A stretch of 64,000 nt of DNA from Saprospiraceae bacterium (GCA_022842725.1 JALHOZ010000001.1:275309-339308), one strand, 5' to 3'; positions 48,035-57,355 are shown, counted from the stretch's first letter. Numbers and translations are program-made. Notes: a model not told the origin generated them from the sequence alone.

Positions 48035-49306
48035 TTATTTTTTAGATAATTCAAGCAAATTGTATGCCAATGCTCTGGTACTGATTAAATATGACGAAGG
48101 ATTTTCCTGATAAAGTTTGTTCAAAAACTGAAATATCGTATTGGAGGTATCTTCAAAAATCGCCTTATCTGTCATTTCAACATCAGGTTTCATCAAATAG
48201 GCAAAAACTCTGGCCATACCACAATTTGCTACAAAATCCGGAATCAAACTGACCTTTCTGTCTAATTCTTTAGCTGTATCGCCAAAAAAGATCTTATCAT
48301 CTGTGAAAGGAACATTGGCTCCGCACGATATGACTTCCATACCGTTGTTCATTAGACGGTTCATTTGTTCTGATGTCACAATTTTTGATGCAGCTCCGGG
48401 TATAAAAATATCACAGGGGACATCCCATATGGTTTGATTTATTTTTTCAAAATCCATTTCAGGGGATCGTAATGCATTTCCGTTTTTTTGAATAAACAGA
48501 TCGGTAACCTCCTTTAGGCTTAAACCGTCAGGTCTTATGATGCCGCCATTCCGGTCTATGATGCCCACTATTTTTCCGCCCAATTCTGAAAGATAGTATG
48601 CAGCGGCAGAGGCTACATTTCCCCAACCCTGGATGATTATTTTTTTTCCGGTGATATCTTTTTGTTTAAATATCCTGTAAAAGTGTTTGACAGATTCAGA
48701 GACACCGTACCCTGTTATCATGTCTGCAACCGCATATTTTTCATCAGCATCAGGAATAAAAGTTTTATCCTCAATGATTTTAGAAACACCATAACGCAAC
48801 TGACCTATGATATTAATTTTTTCTCCTTCCGTGGGTTTAAGATGACCATTAACAATTCCTTCCTGTGGATGCCACAATCCCAAATCTTCTGTAATAGGCA
48901 CTACATCTTTGATTTCGTCTACATTCAAATCTCCTCCGGTACCGTAATATGACTTAAGTAATGGCATGACAGCTTTGTACCACCTTTCCAAAACTTCTTT
49001 TCTTCTTGGATCTGTCGGATCAAAATCAATTCCTGATTTAGCTCCCCCGATAGGCGGTCCGCAAACTCCAAATTTTATCTCCATCACCTTTGCAAGTGAA
49101 ATCACTTCATCCCGCGTTAATCCTTTGCGCATTCTTGTACCTCCTCCTGCTGCTCCGTTTTTTAAGGAATTGATAACAATCCAACCTTTTGCTCCTGTTG
49201 GAATATCATTCCATTCAAAAACTACTTCAGGCTCTTTTTCCTTGTATTTTTCCAACAATGTATCGATGTCCGTTGTGGCAGAAACTTCTGTGGTAAAGGT
49301 ACTCAT
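48035..49306 (-). CDS. Glu/Leu/Phe/Val dehydrogenase
   Basis: A 423-aa cytoplasmic amino acid dehydrogenase. The catalytic Lys is residue 90 in PPIGGAKSGIDFDP, and TGGDLNVDEIKDV belongs to the same fold. A Rossmann segment (IIQGWGNVASAAAYYLSELGGKIVGIIDRNGG, about residue 220-250) binds NAD(P). DIFIPGAASKIVTSEQ and VISCGANVPFTDD are C-terminal family motifs. The reaction is reversible oxidative deamination of a 2-amino acid; glutamate is the common substrate, but the AKSG variant of the usual AKGG motif and lack of context leave leucine or valine possible. It is divergent from the arginase-fold gene across 119 nt. Confidence 0.93.
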   Translation of the reverse strand: MSTFTTEVSATTDIDTLLEKYKEKEPEVVFEWNDIPTGAKGWIVINSLKNGAAGGGTRMRKGLTRDEVISLAKVMEIKFGVCGPPIGGAKSGIDFDPTDPRRKEVLERWYKAVMPLLKSYYGTGGDLNVDEIKDVVPITEDLGLWHPQEGIVNGHLKPTEGEKINIIGQLRYGVSKIIEDKTFIPDADEKYAVADMITGYGVSESVKHFYRIFKQKDITGKKIIIQGWGNVASAAAYYLSELGGKIVGIIDRNGGIIRPDGLSLKEVTDLFIQKNGNALRSPEMDFEKINQTIWDVPCDIFIPGAASKIVTSEQMNRLMNNGMEVISCGANVPFTDDKIFFGDTAKELDRKVSLIPDFVANCGMARVFAYLMKPDVEMTDKAIFEDTSNTIFQFLNKLYQENPSSYLISTRALAYNLLELSKK

Positions 49307-49396
49307 TTTTTATTTTGTAATAATTTGAAAGATAAAGAATTATGTATTAAAATTTAAATATGTTTGTAATTAAACTATTTGAATATAAATTATTTA

Positions 49397-49404
49397 TATA
49401 TTTG
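49397..49404 (+). promoter_or_regulatory. Promoter -7 element for the arginase-fold gene
   Basis: TATATTTG fits TAnnTTTG, 21 nt before the start codon at 49426. A TTTG at 49378-49381 lies 15 nt upstream, slightly closer than usual for the -33 box. Confidence 0.5.
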
Positions 49405-49425
49405 CAAAATATTTAATATATTGTT

Positions 49426-50427
49426 ATGGACATAATGGATTTTTTTTCAGGGGTATCCGGTGATGAATCAGTATTATCAAACCGTTTTTTTGAATTTCCG
49501 CACAAAGATACAATTTCAACCAGTGAAATAAATAATTTTGATCTGATTTTCATGTCAGCAAACATTCCTTTTGCAAATCAGGTTCGTTCATCCCTTCAGT
49601 TATTGAGTAATCATTTTCAGAATATAAAGTCTTTTGATTGCGGGAAGACACTCAACAATGATCATCGTTTTATCTGTCAACCTCTTCAATATTGTGTGGA
49701 ACAAAATATACCGGGATTTTTTTTGGGTGGAAATGTTGACCTGGTTCACATGTTGTCTTCTCAACAAAAACGAAAAGTAACCTTTGTCTCAAATACGTTA
49801 CCTCCTTCTGACCAAATTTCGGAACAACACACTTTTTTATCTTACCAAAGACATCTGTGTGAATACAAAAGCCTAAAATACGTTGACGAATTTTGCCCGG
49901 ATTCATTGAGTCTTGGACAAATGAAATCTCATCCTCATCTGATAGAACCTATTCTCAGAGATACAGAAATTTTATACATTCATTTGAATGCACTAAGGTC
50001 GGCTGAAATCCCGGAACTTTCATCAGCTTGGCCTTCCGGATTAAATACTGAAGAATTGTGTCAGATTGCCAAATATGCCGGACACTCTCTGCAACTAAAA
50101 ACCATAATTATTGATTGTGGGGATATAGCAGAAAAAACTTTTGAACTTGGTTCAAAATTGGTTGCAGAATTGTATTGGTATTTGATGGAAGGACTCAAAA
50201 TGAAACAATCAGACCATCCCGGATTGAATACTAATATTAGTGAATATGTGGTCAATATGGCAGAATTTGACACCGAACTGGTTTTTGTAAAAAGTAATAT
50301 TACACAGAGATGGTGGCTGAAACTGGAAGAAAATGATACAAATCCTTTTCTGTCCTGTGCTCAGGAGGAATATCAGCAATCCATAAGAAGTGAAGTTCCG
50401 GAACGTCTCCTGAGACATATATTTTAG
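49426..50427 (+). CDS. Arginase/formimidoylglutamase-fold protein, probably not an active hydrolase
   Basis: A 333-aa protein whose overall pattern follows Bacteroidota formimidoylglutamase/arginase-like proteins: PGFFLGGN at residue about 97, a segment LYIHLNALRSAEIPELSSAWPSGLNTEELCQIAKYAGHS, and a C-terminal VKSNITQRWWLKL. The metal-binding motifs are changed. GGGHD is GGNVD (residues 101-105), so the His ligand is replaced by Val. The SFDIDAI motif is YIHLNAL (184-190), so both Asp ligands are replaced. An unbroken ORF with conserved ends argues for a functional pseudoenzyme or binding protein, not decay. It stands alone, divergent from the amino acid dehydrogenase. Confidence 0.8.
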   Translation: MDIMDFFSGVSGDESVLSNRFFEFPHKDTISTSEINNFDLIFMSANIPFANQVRSSLQLLSNHFQNIKSFDCGKTLNNDHRFICQPLQYCVEQNIPGFFLGGNVDLVHMLSSQQKRKVTFVSNTLPPSDQISEQHTFLSYQRHLCEYKSLKYVDEFCPDSLSLGQMKSHPHLIEPILRDTEILYIHLNALRSAEIPELSSAWPSGLNTEELCQIAKYAGHSLQLKTIIIDCGDIAEKTFELGSKLVAELYWYLMEGLKMKQSDHPGLNTNISEYVVNMAEFDTELVFVKSNITQRWWLKLEENDTNPFLSCAQEEYQQSIRSEVPERLLRHIF

Positions 50428-50445
50428 TAAGGGAATTTCTAAAAC

Positions 50446-50476
50446 AAAAAAAAAGGAAAGCCCGGAGGCTTTCCTT
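50446..50476 (-). terminator. Intrinsic terminator of the 1443-aa cargo gene
   Basis: AAGGAAAGCC (50453-50462) and GGCTTTCCTT (50467-50476) form a 10-bp stem with a 4-nt loop. On the minus strand a U run of nine follows (A tract at 50446-50454). It also lies 26 nt after the stop of the convergent arginase-fold gene. Confidence 0.9.
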
Positions 50477-50504
50477 CTTGGAATTAAATTAAGCAAATTG
50501 TTGG

Positions 50505-53500
50505 TTACTCGAGGCCTATCATTTTAGCAGTGGCAGCATATTGTCCGCTTTCTACCTTGTAGATCATAACTCCTGTCTGGTTAAGATCTGCTTTTGAAAT
50601 CTGGAATGAATTCATTCCTTTTTCAAAGTTTCCGGATTTTTTGTAAATCAATTTTCCGGTTACATCAAGAATAGTAAGGGTTGCTTCTCCTGCTTCGGGG
50701 AGGTTAAATTGAATATTGGTAATATCCTGGAATGGGTTTGGTTCGTTTTGATACAATGCAAACTGATCGTTTGAACCACCAACAAATTTTAGGGATAATT
50801 TATTGGATTCCAATGTTTTACCATTGTAAATCTCAGCTTTGGTTACATCTGAATGGATTCTTAACATATCTGATAATTTTCCTTTCTGTAAAGCTTTGAT
50901 TTCTAAGGTCAAAATCTGCTGATCTTCTACAGGTGTAAGACTGTTCCAACTCACTGTATAAAGATTCTGACCAAGTTTTGCAATATTTGATGCATCAACA
51001 GGACTTCCATTGACATAGATGTTGGCCAATTCTGCATGACGAAGATCCATTGTAAACTGGAATCCGTGTACTTCTGGGGTATTGTCAACAAACAATGGAA
51101 TCATGGCTGTTTCATTTTGCTCAAAAGATTTTTCATCAACATTTAATGTAAATGCTGATCTTGTATCGACATTTCCATCTTGTGCATTTGCAGACGCTGA
51201 ACCATTGACATCACCGATTTTTACCGAAATAAAATTCATATTGTTCATGTCATTGGTCATATTCTGAATGAAAAGTTTTTCATTGATCGGCCAAGGGAAG
51301 TTAGCATTGGCAAATTGTTGTTTTGCATCAACAAATCTCCAGCTTCCGTTACTTGGGAATTCATCATAAATACCCAAAATCAGTTTTCGGAGTTCAACAA
51401 GGTCCGTTGAATTGATTTTGTCGTCTTTGTTAATATCCGCTGCCACAATTTTATAACCGTCGTTCAGCTGATTGATACCCAAAATGTGTCTTTGGATCAA
51501 TACGAGGTCAAGTGTGCTTACACCATTGGTATAATCATCATTTTTGACTGACTGAATCTCGTAATCCTGAGAATGCTGCACATTACTGAAGGTATACACT
51601 CCACTGTTGTTTGTTGTAGCTGCACGTACCATTTCAGGAAGCATATTTGTCAGGATAGTCGTAGCACCATTTAACATTTGTCCGGTTGGTGTACTGATGT
51701 TTCCTGTAACAGTTCCTGTAAGTCCGTTTCCACAAGCTCCCTGATTATCAGCAAGCTGTAGTGTGACAACGCAAAAGTCATAATTTAATTTCTGATCCCA
51801 AACCGTCATTTTGACTGATGTTTCAGGGAAATCGAAACAATTAAACACTTTTCCTGAACTTCTTGTATTCGGCAACCATTTTTGTGCACGGCCCGCTGCA
51901 TATTCTGTTTGTGCAGTGACACCGGTTAATAATTGGCCCTGACCTTTGAATATATGTACTTCATTTAATCTGGAAAGTACCGGATGTTCTTCGTTGAAGG
52001 TATATAATAACTGATCTCTTGAAGTACAATTATCAAATGATCCGACATTAAAGTCAACAGCCCACAACTCTACCGTTCCGTTTACCATTAAAGCACTGGA
52101 AATACTTTTGCAATATGGTGTCGGTTTTTTCTTGTCTACGACCATAAAGTTTTGTTCGCAAACACTGTAATTTCCGCAACCATCAGTCACTCTCCAGCTA
52201 ACTTTGTGGTTTGACATACTTCCTACGATATCTTCAGGTATGGTGATTTTGATTTCGCCACCCTGTCCTGTCGGACCGGCATATCTGTCAGGAATACCAT
52301 TACCATTTGTGTCGTTAAATGTTCCGTCGCTGCTTGGTAAGAAACTTGAAAACTCATAGTCATAAGTTCCGTCACCCCAAAGGTCAACAAAAACTACCCA
52401 TTTCAACCAATCTGAAGCACATATTCCCTGATCCGTTGCCGTTTTGGTCAACATCACATTTTTTGCTTCACACTGATTACCGTCACCGTCAACATCACCA
52501 TGGTCGTTGATTTCAAACATTAAGTCTGCACAACTACCTAATGTAGGTTTGTCGTTGTCAACAACTTTGATGGTTTGTGTTCTTGTATAATATCCTAGCG
52601 GGAAACTGGCATTAGGATCATACGTACACCAGTCAATAACAGTCCACTTATTAAGGATTTTCATACATGATCCTGCTTCAAAATAGAAGGTATCACTTTG
52701 CAGACTTACTCCGACCTGATCACAAGGTCCGCTGACCCACGTTGGTGTGTCGTTAAAGTTCAGATCCGCACAATTGGTGGTTCTGTCCTGAGGCCATGTG
52801 ATATTTCCGTTAAATGGAGTGGTAGGTCTGATATCTATTCTTTGTACGCAAGATATATTGTTGATGCCTTTTAATCTCCAGGTTCTCAGTACGTATCCTG
52901 TTTTACATGCATTCAGGAAGTTTCTGTCTGTATATTCAACTTCCAGATTTCTGCAATTTGTCAAACCGATAGCACTTCCGGTTAAGGTCAAATCATCAAT
53001 ATTTTGTTCGCAATTGATAGTAACATTGGCAGGACAAACAATTTTCGGAGTCAATTTGTCTTCAACTCTTACGTTTACCCAAATTTCATTATAATTGTCA
53101 GGTTGACCGTTGACGACGTCGCCAAAAGTTCCGGACATGTTTCCATCATCCCATACACGCATCCAGACTTTTACAATACCAAAAGCTACATTTCCTTCTG
53201 TAGAAGTAAGATCTTCACAACAGAATTTAACATATGCGCCGTTGTCAGGGTCATAATTAGGACTGCTTGGGTTGGAAGAACCATCATTAGGATGACTTCC
53301 TGCATTATAGGTAAAATTTCCTGTGTAGTCGCAACCTTTGTCATCTCTGGTGACATCTTGTTCTCTTCTGATTTCAACATGTATTGGTGTACAGCTGTCA
53401 TAAGAACCATTATCTACACTGTTGGTAAATAATTTTGCAATTCCGTCACCATCTCCGCTTGTTGTCAATGACAAAACAATATTTTGTTTGGCAACAGCTA

Positions 53501-54836
53501 CAGGTGGCGTAAGATCCATAATATTGATAACTACCGCAATGGTTGTTGTATTTCCGCAACAATCTCTACCTGTGTAATAAAATGTTTGTAAACCTTTAGG
53601 CGCGTTGATAGCAAGATACCTTTTTGATATTGGATCATAACTGATGGTTGTACCTAATGGTCCCTGAACAGAGTATGTAGGGTTGTCATCACAATTATCA
53701 TGAAGAATTCTTGGAGCAGGTAATAAGAAGTTTCCTGCACAAACCCAAGGGTCTACACTTACTGTGATTTCATCAACAACAATCGTCGGACCTTCGTCAT
53801 CTGTTGCTTTGATTAACTGTGTAAATAATCTGGCATCGCCATTACACCAGTCTATTACATGCCATGTTCTGATGACTTTTTTGCTGTTCGCACAAGAAGT
53901 GCCACAAGCCAATACTTCTGTATCAGTCTTGGACGTCAATACATTACAGATAGGTTCTGTGATGGCTACTCCGTTGATGGTCGGATATGCGTAATAAGGA
54001 GCATATTCTGCTGCAAGTGCATTTGCCTGCGCAGTAGCTGCTGCATCTGACAGGTTGTGCGGCGGAGCCAGGTAAATTGCTTTGTATTCTCTTCTGAATT
54101 TTGCAATATAAAAATCATACACATCTTTAGGTTCGGTTTTTGAACCACAAGTCAATTGTACATTCGCCTGAGGAGCTACCACATGCGCATCAATGTCTAC
54201 CGGTCCAAAATAGTATTCTGAAATACAAGGAGCTGAAACATTGCCATACTGGTCTGTGAAGACCCATGTTCTTCTGATGATTTTAGCACCACAAGGTAAA
54301 CCTGCTGTGACTTCCTGATCTGAATTGAGGGTTGTAAAACCTCCACAGTTTTCGTCGACAAGAGGTGTCGGGAAATTTAATGTACCGGCATAAAATGCAT
54401 CGATATCAGTACATAAAAATTGACAATCGGGATTTACATTTCCCGGAGGACAGGCACAATCTTCCACTTGAGGAGGAAGTTTGTCTTCTACTAAAAGGTT
54501 ACCCCAACACTTGTTTCCGTTGCTGTTGGTTACAGTCACCTTAAAATATCCGGGTGAAGTAACAATCGGCTGATTCGTGTTGTTGTTGATCACGTTGACC
54601 GAAGCAATGGTAATGGTGAATGGAGGTCCGTACTGGCCCGCAGGGCCTTCAAGAATCATATCAGGTCGCATCAATGCCTGACAGTCGGCGTTTAATGATA
54701 CATTTACCTGATCGTTACATACCATCTGTTGTGCAGATAATTGGTATGTTGTTAATTGGGTTACAAAGAGGATTAACAGCATTAAATTAAATGCCTTAGT
54801 CCCCTTACTGAGCGTAAGTAAAACTTGCTTTACCAT
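50505..54836 (-). CDS. T9SS type A cargo with dockerin-like and cohesin-like domains
   Basis: A 1443-aa secreted protein with a signal sequence (LMLLILFVTQLTTYQLSAQ). Residues about 40-1030 consist of beta-sandwich modules of HYR/Ig-like type with repeated phrases such as RTWHVIDWCNGDA and NKWTVIDWCTYDP, and many cysteines. A carboxypeptidase-regulatory-like domain (about 1035-1110) leads to a dockerin-like pair: NGVSTLDLVLIQRHILG, degenerate, and DINKDDKINSTDLVELRKLILG, intact, near 1100-1150. A cohesin-like domain follows (FTLNVDEKSFEQNETAMIPLFVDN.., about 1230-1350). The end (about 1360-1443) is a type A sorting domain (LYQNEPNPFQDITNIQFNLPEAG). Export and surface attachment are expected; binding partners are unknown. 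Confidence 0.9.
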   Translation of the reverse strand: MVKQVLLTLSKGTKAFNLMLLILFVTQLTTYQLSAQQMVCNDQVNVSLNADCQALMRPDMILEGPAGQYGPPFTITIASVNVINNNTNQPIVTSPGYFKVTVTNSNGNKCWGNLLVEDKLPPQVEDCACPPGNVNPDCQFLCTDIDAFYAGTLNFPTPLVDENCGGFTTLNSDQEVTAGLPCGAKIIRRTWVFTDQYGNVSAPCISEYYFGPVDIDAHVVAPQANVQLTCGSKTEPKDVYDFYIAKFRREYKAIYLAPPHNLSDAAATAQANALAAEYAPYYAYPTINGVAITEPICNVLTSKTDTEVLACGTSCANSKKVIRTWHVIDWCNGDARLFTQLIKATDDEGPTIVVDEITVSVDPWVCAGNFLLPAPRILHDNCDDNPTYSVQGPLGTTISYDPISKRYLAINAPKGLQTFYYTGRDCCGNTTTIAVVINIMDLTPPVAVAKQNIVLSLTTSGDGDGIAKLFTNSVDNGSYDSCTPIHVEIRREQDVTRDDKGCDYTGNFTYNAGSHPNDGSSNPSSPNYDPDNGAYVKFCCEDLTSTEGNVAFGIVKVWMRVWDDGNMSGTFGDVVNGQPDNYNEIWVNVRVEDKLTPKIVCPANVTINCEQNIDDLTLTGSAIGLTNCRNLEVEYTDRNFLNACKTGYVLRTWRLKGINNISCVQRIDIRPTTPFNGNITWPQDRTTNCADLNFNDTPTWVSGPCDQVGVSLQSDTFYFEAGSCMKILNKWTVIDWCTYDPNASFPLGYYTRTQTIKVVDNDKPTLGSCADLMFEINDHGDVDGDGNQCEAKNVMLTKTATDQGICASDWLKWVVFVDLWGDGTYDYEFSSFLPSSDGTFNDTNGNGIPDRYAGPTGQGGEIKITIPEDIVGSMSNHKVSWRVTDGCGNYSVCEQNFMVVDKKKPTPYCKSISSALMVNGTVELWAVDFNVGSFDNCTSRDQLLYTFNEEHPVLSRLNEVHIFKGQGQLLTGVTAQTEYAAGRAQKWLPNTRSSGKVFNCFDFPETSVKMTVWDQKLNYDFCVVTLQLADNQGACGNGLTGTVTGNISTPTGQMLNGATTILTNMLPEMVRAATTNNSGVYTFSNVQHSQDYEIQSVKNDDYTNGVSTLDLVLIQRHILGINQLNDGYKIVAADINKDDKINSTDLVELRKLILGIYDEFPSNGSWRFVDAKQQFANANFPWPINEKLFIQNMTNDMNNMNFISVKIGDVNGSASANAQDGNVDTRSAFTLNVDEKSFEQNETAMIPLFVDNTPEVHGFQFTMDLRHAELANIYVNGSPVDASNIAKLGQNLYTVSWNSLTPVEDQQILTLEIKALQKGKLSDMLRIHSDVTKAEIYNGKTLESNKLSLKFVGGSNDQFALYQNEPNPFQDITNIQFNLPEAGEATLTILDVTGKLIYKKSGNFEKGMNSFQISKADLNQTGVMIYKVESGQYAATAKMIGLE

Positions 54837-54945
54837 GAGTAAAAGAGTTTTGGTTATTAAATAAAGTAATACTCGCGGCCCTCGTCTAAAGGCCTGGCTC
54901 AGATCAGATTTAAGACTTACTTGTAATTAAGTCGGGGAATTGGTG

Positions 54946-54953
54946 CAAAGGTA
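54946..54953 (-). promoter_or_regulatory. Promoter -7 element of the 1443-aa cargo gene
   Basis: The minus-strand sequence is TACCTTTG, identical to the element before the tRNA-Cys. It lies about 110 nt before the start codon, which leaves a long leader. Confidence 0.55.
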
Positions 54954-55282
54954 AGCTGACACCCCCCACCGTTGTGTTCGAAAATCAGGGTAATTTTCGT
55001 ATATTTTTTTTTAATATGTACAATGATAAAAAAATGAAAATGAAAAATATTGAAATTGTATATTTTGTAAATATATGATTATCAATGATTAACAGAATGA
55101 TTTATTTTGAAATGATGCTGTAAAAATGAGTGGCAGTTTTATTTATTTTCGTTAATCAGATTGTGATTATTTATTTTACCATTACGTCATTGTTCTGATA
55201 AAAGAACAATATTTTAGTAAAAAATCCTTTGCTTCAACTATTTTTTAATAATAATCTTTTGAATTTTTGTTTAGAATTTTTC

Positions 55283-55316
55283 AAAAAAAAAGAGCCTGCA
55301 GTTTTCTGCAAGCTCT
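55283..55316 (-). terminator. Intrinsic terminator of the M43 protease gene
   Basis: AGAGC (55291-55295) pairs with GCTCT (55312-55316) and TGCA with TGCA inside, with one mismatch between. On the minus strand a U run follows (A tract 55283-55291). Confidence 0.85.
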
Positions 55317-55339
55317 TTTTTAAAGATTAACCTACATGT

Positions 55340-57259
55340 TTATTGTCTGACAATGGCCAGTTTTTGTTTATACTGTTTTTCACCTGAAGTGAAATTAATC
55401 AGATACATACCAGCCTGAAATGAGGATACATCCATATTAAATGTTTTGACAGTTCTGTCACCTTCCATTTGTTGAGAAAATACTAATTTTCCGGCAATGT
55501 CATATATCTGCAAAGAGCCGGTTGCATATTTTCCAAACGGGATCATCATGGTTACATCACCTGAAGTCGGATTCGGGAATACCACAAACTCGTCTTCAAC
55601 CAATTCAAAGTGTGAAGGTTCTTCTTCTTCCTTTCCTTCTCTGAAATTGGTTCCACTGATTTCTGCCAAAAGGTTATAACAACTGTTATTATTGAAAGCT
55701 CCGTTATATCCGTACACCTGAACATAATAAGTCGTTGCGGCAGTGGTGGTGTTAAAGATAATTTGTTCATCATTCGTGCCATCATTCTGAGAAATTGCAA
55801 CCTCAGAAGAATTTCTGTATAATCTCATATCGTAATCCGCAGGCAGATTTGTCATAGTCACTCTGATTCTTCTCTGAGATGAAGTATTATTAAATCTGAA
55901 CCAGTCAACATCTGTGGATGTAGAAATTCTTGCGGTAATCGGACTACCTAAAGGGATGACTTTAGCAGCATTACGACTGTTGTTTGATTCGTATATGTCA
56001 GTACAGGTACTGGTGGTCTGCGTGGTAAATGATAATATTGTCGAATAACTGCTGTTTGTACTACCGCAAACAGTGCGAACTCTGACATTATAGGTTGTGG
56101 CTGCTGTCAAACCTGACAGATTCACTGATGTGGCCGTAACATTTTGTACAGTCCAGGTTGTGGCAGTACTGACTTTATATTCAAAGCCATAACCGGTTGC
56201 CCCTGAAACAGGTGACCAACTCAATGTTGCTGTTGTGGTACCCACATTAGATGAAGACAAACCTGTGGGTGCGTTACATGCCCCGGGTGTAGGTGGCACA
56301 CAACCCAAAGAATTTTGAAGACTTGATCTGGCACCTGTTCCTTCAAGCACAGCTCTCATCCGGGATTTTTGGCCTTGTGAAAACATATACATACATGCAT
56401 CGTCTGTATAATCCATATAATTCATGGTCATCTCTACCGGATTACCTGAGCATGTAGATAAATGCGGGTAGGCAGGACATCCTCCATTGGATGTGTTATG
56501 AACAGGGGTATCACTTACAAAATCGTTTCCGCAGGTCGCATCACCCCAAATGTGTCTCAGGTTTAACCAATGTCCCACCTCGTGAGTGGCTGTTCTTCCT
56601 TTATTAAAGGGTGCTGTCGCTGTTCCGGTCGTGCCGGTATATCTGTAATCGAGTACTACGCCATCTGTGGCTGCGGTACCTCCCGGAAACTGTGCATATC
56701 CGAGGATTCCACCACCGATATTGCATACCCAAATGTTAAGATATTGATTTCGATCCCATGCATCTGTACCTCCCTGAGTCGATCTTTTAACATCGTCATT
56801 TGTTCCCCAGGTTGTTCTGGTTGTACTTTTTCGGGTGATTCCATTGGTGACAGCTCCTGTCGGCGTTCGTTGTGCCAGGCAAAACTGAACTTCAATATTT
56901 CCGACTACCGGTTGAAACAGGGTAGGCACCAGATTAAGGTCACTGTTTGCTGCACTAAAATCATTATTCAGCACATCAATCTGACTTTGAATCTGAGCAT
57001 CTGAAATATTTTCAGAAGTCGTGCGGTACAAAACATGAACCACTGTAGGAATAGTCACCGTATACCTTTGACCGGTGCCCTGAGGGTTTTGTTTTAAAAA
57101 TTCACGTATTTGATCCTCAATAATTTCCATGTTTTGAAATAATTCAGGATTTTCTTCGAGTTGTCGGTCCAAAACTTCCATAGCACCACAGTTTTTCTGA
57201 CTGTAACCTATTGACATGGTAAAAACAACAAATAGTAACACCAATAAATGTCTGATCAT
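55340..57259 (-). CDS. Secreted M43-type zinc metalloprotease with T9SS tail
   Basis: A 639-aa protein with a signal peptide (MIRHLLVLLFVVFTMSIGYSQ). A pro-region to about 60 precedes the catalytic domain, which has the zinc motif HEVGHWLNLRH (His226, Glu227, His230, His236) and a Met-turn MNYMDY (about 279-284); this fits the pappalysin-like M43 family. A fibronectin type III domain spans about 329-415 (APTGLSSSNVGTTTATLSWSPVSG). A pre-peptidase C-terminal (PPC) domain follows at about 420-530, and a type A sorting domain (VVFPNPTSGDVTMMIP) ends the protein. It should be exported by T9SS and act on extracellular proteins. The leader carries a terminator-like hairpin. Confidence 0.94.
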   Translation of the reverse strand: MIRHLLVLLFVVFTMSIGYSQKNCGAMEVLDRQLEENPELFQNMEIIEDQIREFLKQNPQGTGQRYTVTIPTVVHVLYRTTSENISDAQIQSQIDVLNNDFSAANSDLNLVPTLFQPVVGNIEVQFCLAQRTPTGAVTNGITRKSTTRTTWGTNDDVKRSTQGGTDAWDRNQYLNIWVCNIGGGILGYAQFPGGTAATDGVVLDYRYTGTTGTATAPFNKGRTATHEVGHWLNLRHIWGDATCGNDFVSDTPVHNTSNGGCPAYPHLSTCSGNPVEMTMNYMDYTDDACMYMFSQGQKSRMRAVLEGTGARSSLQNSLGCVPPTPGACNAPTGLSSSNVGTTTATLSWSPVSGATGYGFEYKVSTATTWTVQNVTATSVNLSGLTAATTYNVRVRTVCGSTNSSYSTILSFTTQTTSTCTDIYESNNSRNAAKVIPLGSPITARISTSTDVDWFRFNNTSSQRRIRVTMTNLPADYDMRLYRNSSEVAISQNDGTNDEQIIFNTTTAATTYYVQVYGYNGAFNNNSCYNLLAEISGTNFREGKEEEEPSHFELVEDEFVVFPNPTSGDVTMMIPFGKYATGSLQIYDIAGKLVFSQQMEGDRTVKTFNMDVSSFQAGMYLINFTSGEKQYKQKLAIVRQ

Positions 57260-57281
57260 TTTAATAAAAATTTATATTATG

Positions 57282-57315
57282 AAAAAAAACCTCTCACCTA
57301 TAGCAACAGTGAGGG
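57282..57315 (-). promoter_or_regulatory. Terminator-like hairpin in the M43 leader (candidate attenuator)
   Basis: Read on the minus strand, CCCTCAC pairs with GTGAGAGG (one bulged A) around an 11-nt loop and is followed at once by eight T. It sits in the 5' leader, about 20 nt before the start codon, not after a gene. Confidence 0.6.
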
Positions 57316-57347
57316 CAACCTTAAATAATGCATCGGGATTGATATGG

Positions 57348-57355
57348 CAAATGTA
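57348..57355 (-). promoter_or_regulatory. Promoter -7 element of the M43 protease gene
   Basis: The minus-strand sequence TACATTTG matches TAnnTTTG and would start transcription about 80 nt before the start codon. Confidence 0.55.

Larger units (their letters stand above)
54837..55339. other. 503-nt spacer: leader and promoter of 1443-aa gene, M43 terminator, dyad
   Basis: Reading the minus strand, the 1443-aa gene has a TACCTTTG -7 element at 54953-54946 and a leader of about 100 nt. The leader can form a hairpin of GACTTA and TAAGTC (54914-54933) and a weaker GGCC pair (54877-54894). A perfect dyad ATTGTTCT/AGAACAAT with a 6-nt loop lies at 55189-55210. The terminator of the M43 gene occupies 55283-55316. 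No gene was found. Confidence 0.6.

Noticed and set aside
39932-50505. Mobile element or genomic island boundaries around the minus-strand blocks
   Set aside because: No transposase, integrase, flanking direct repeats or marked composition change was seen; the genes are ordinary chromosomal families.
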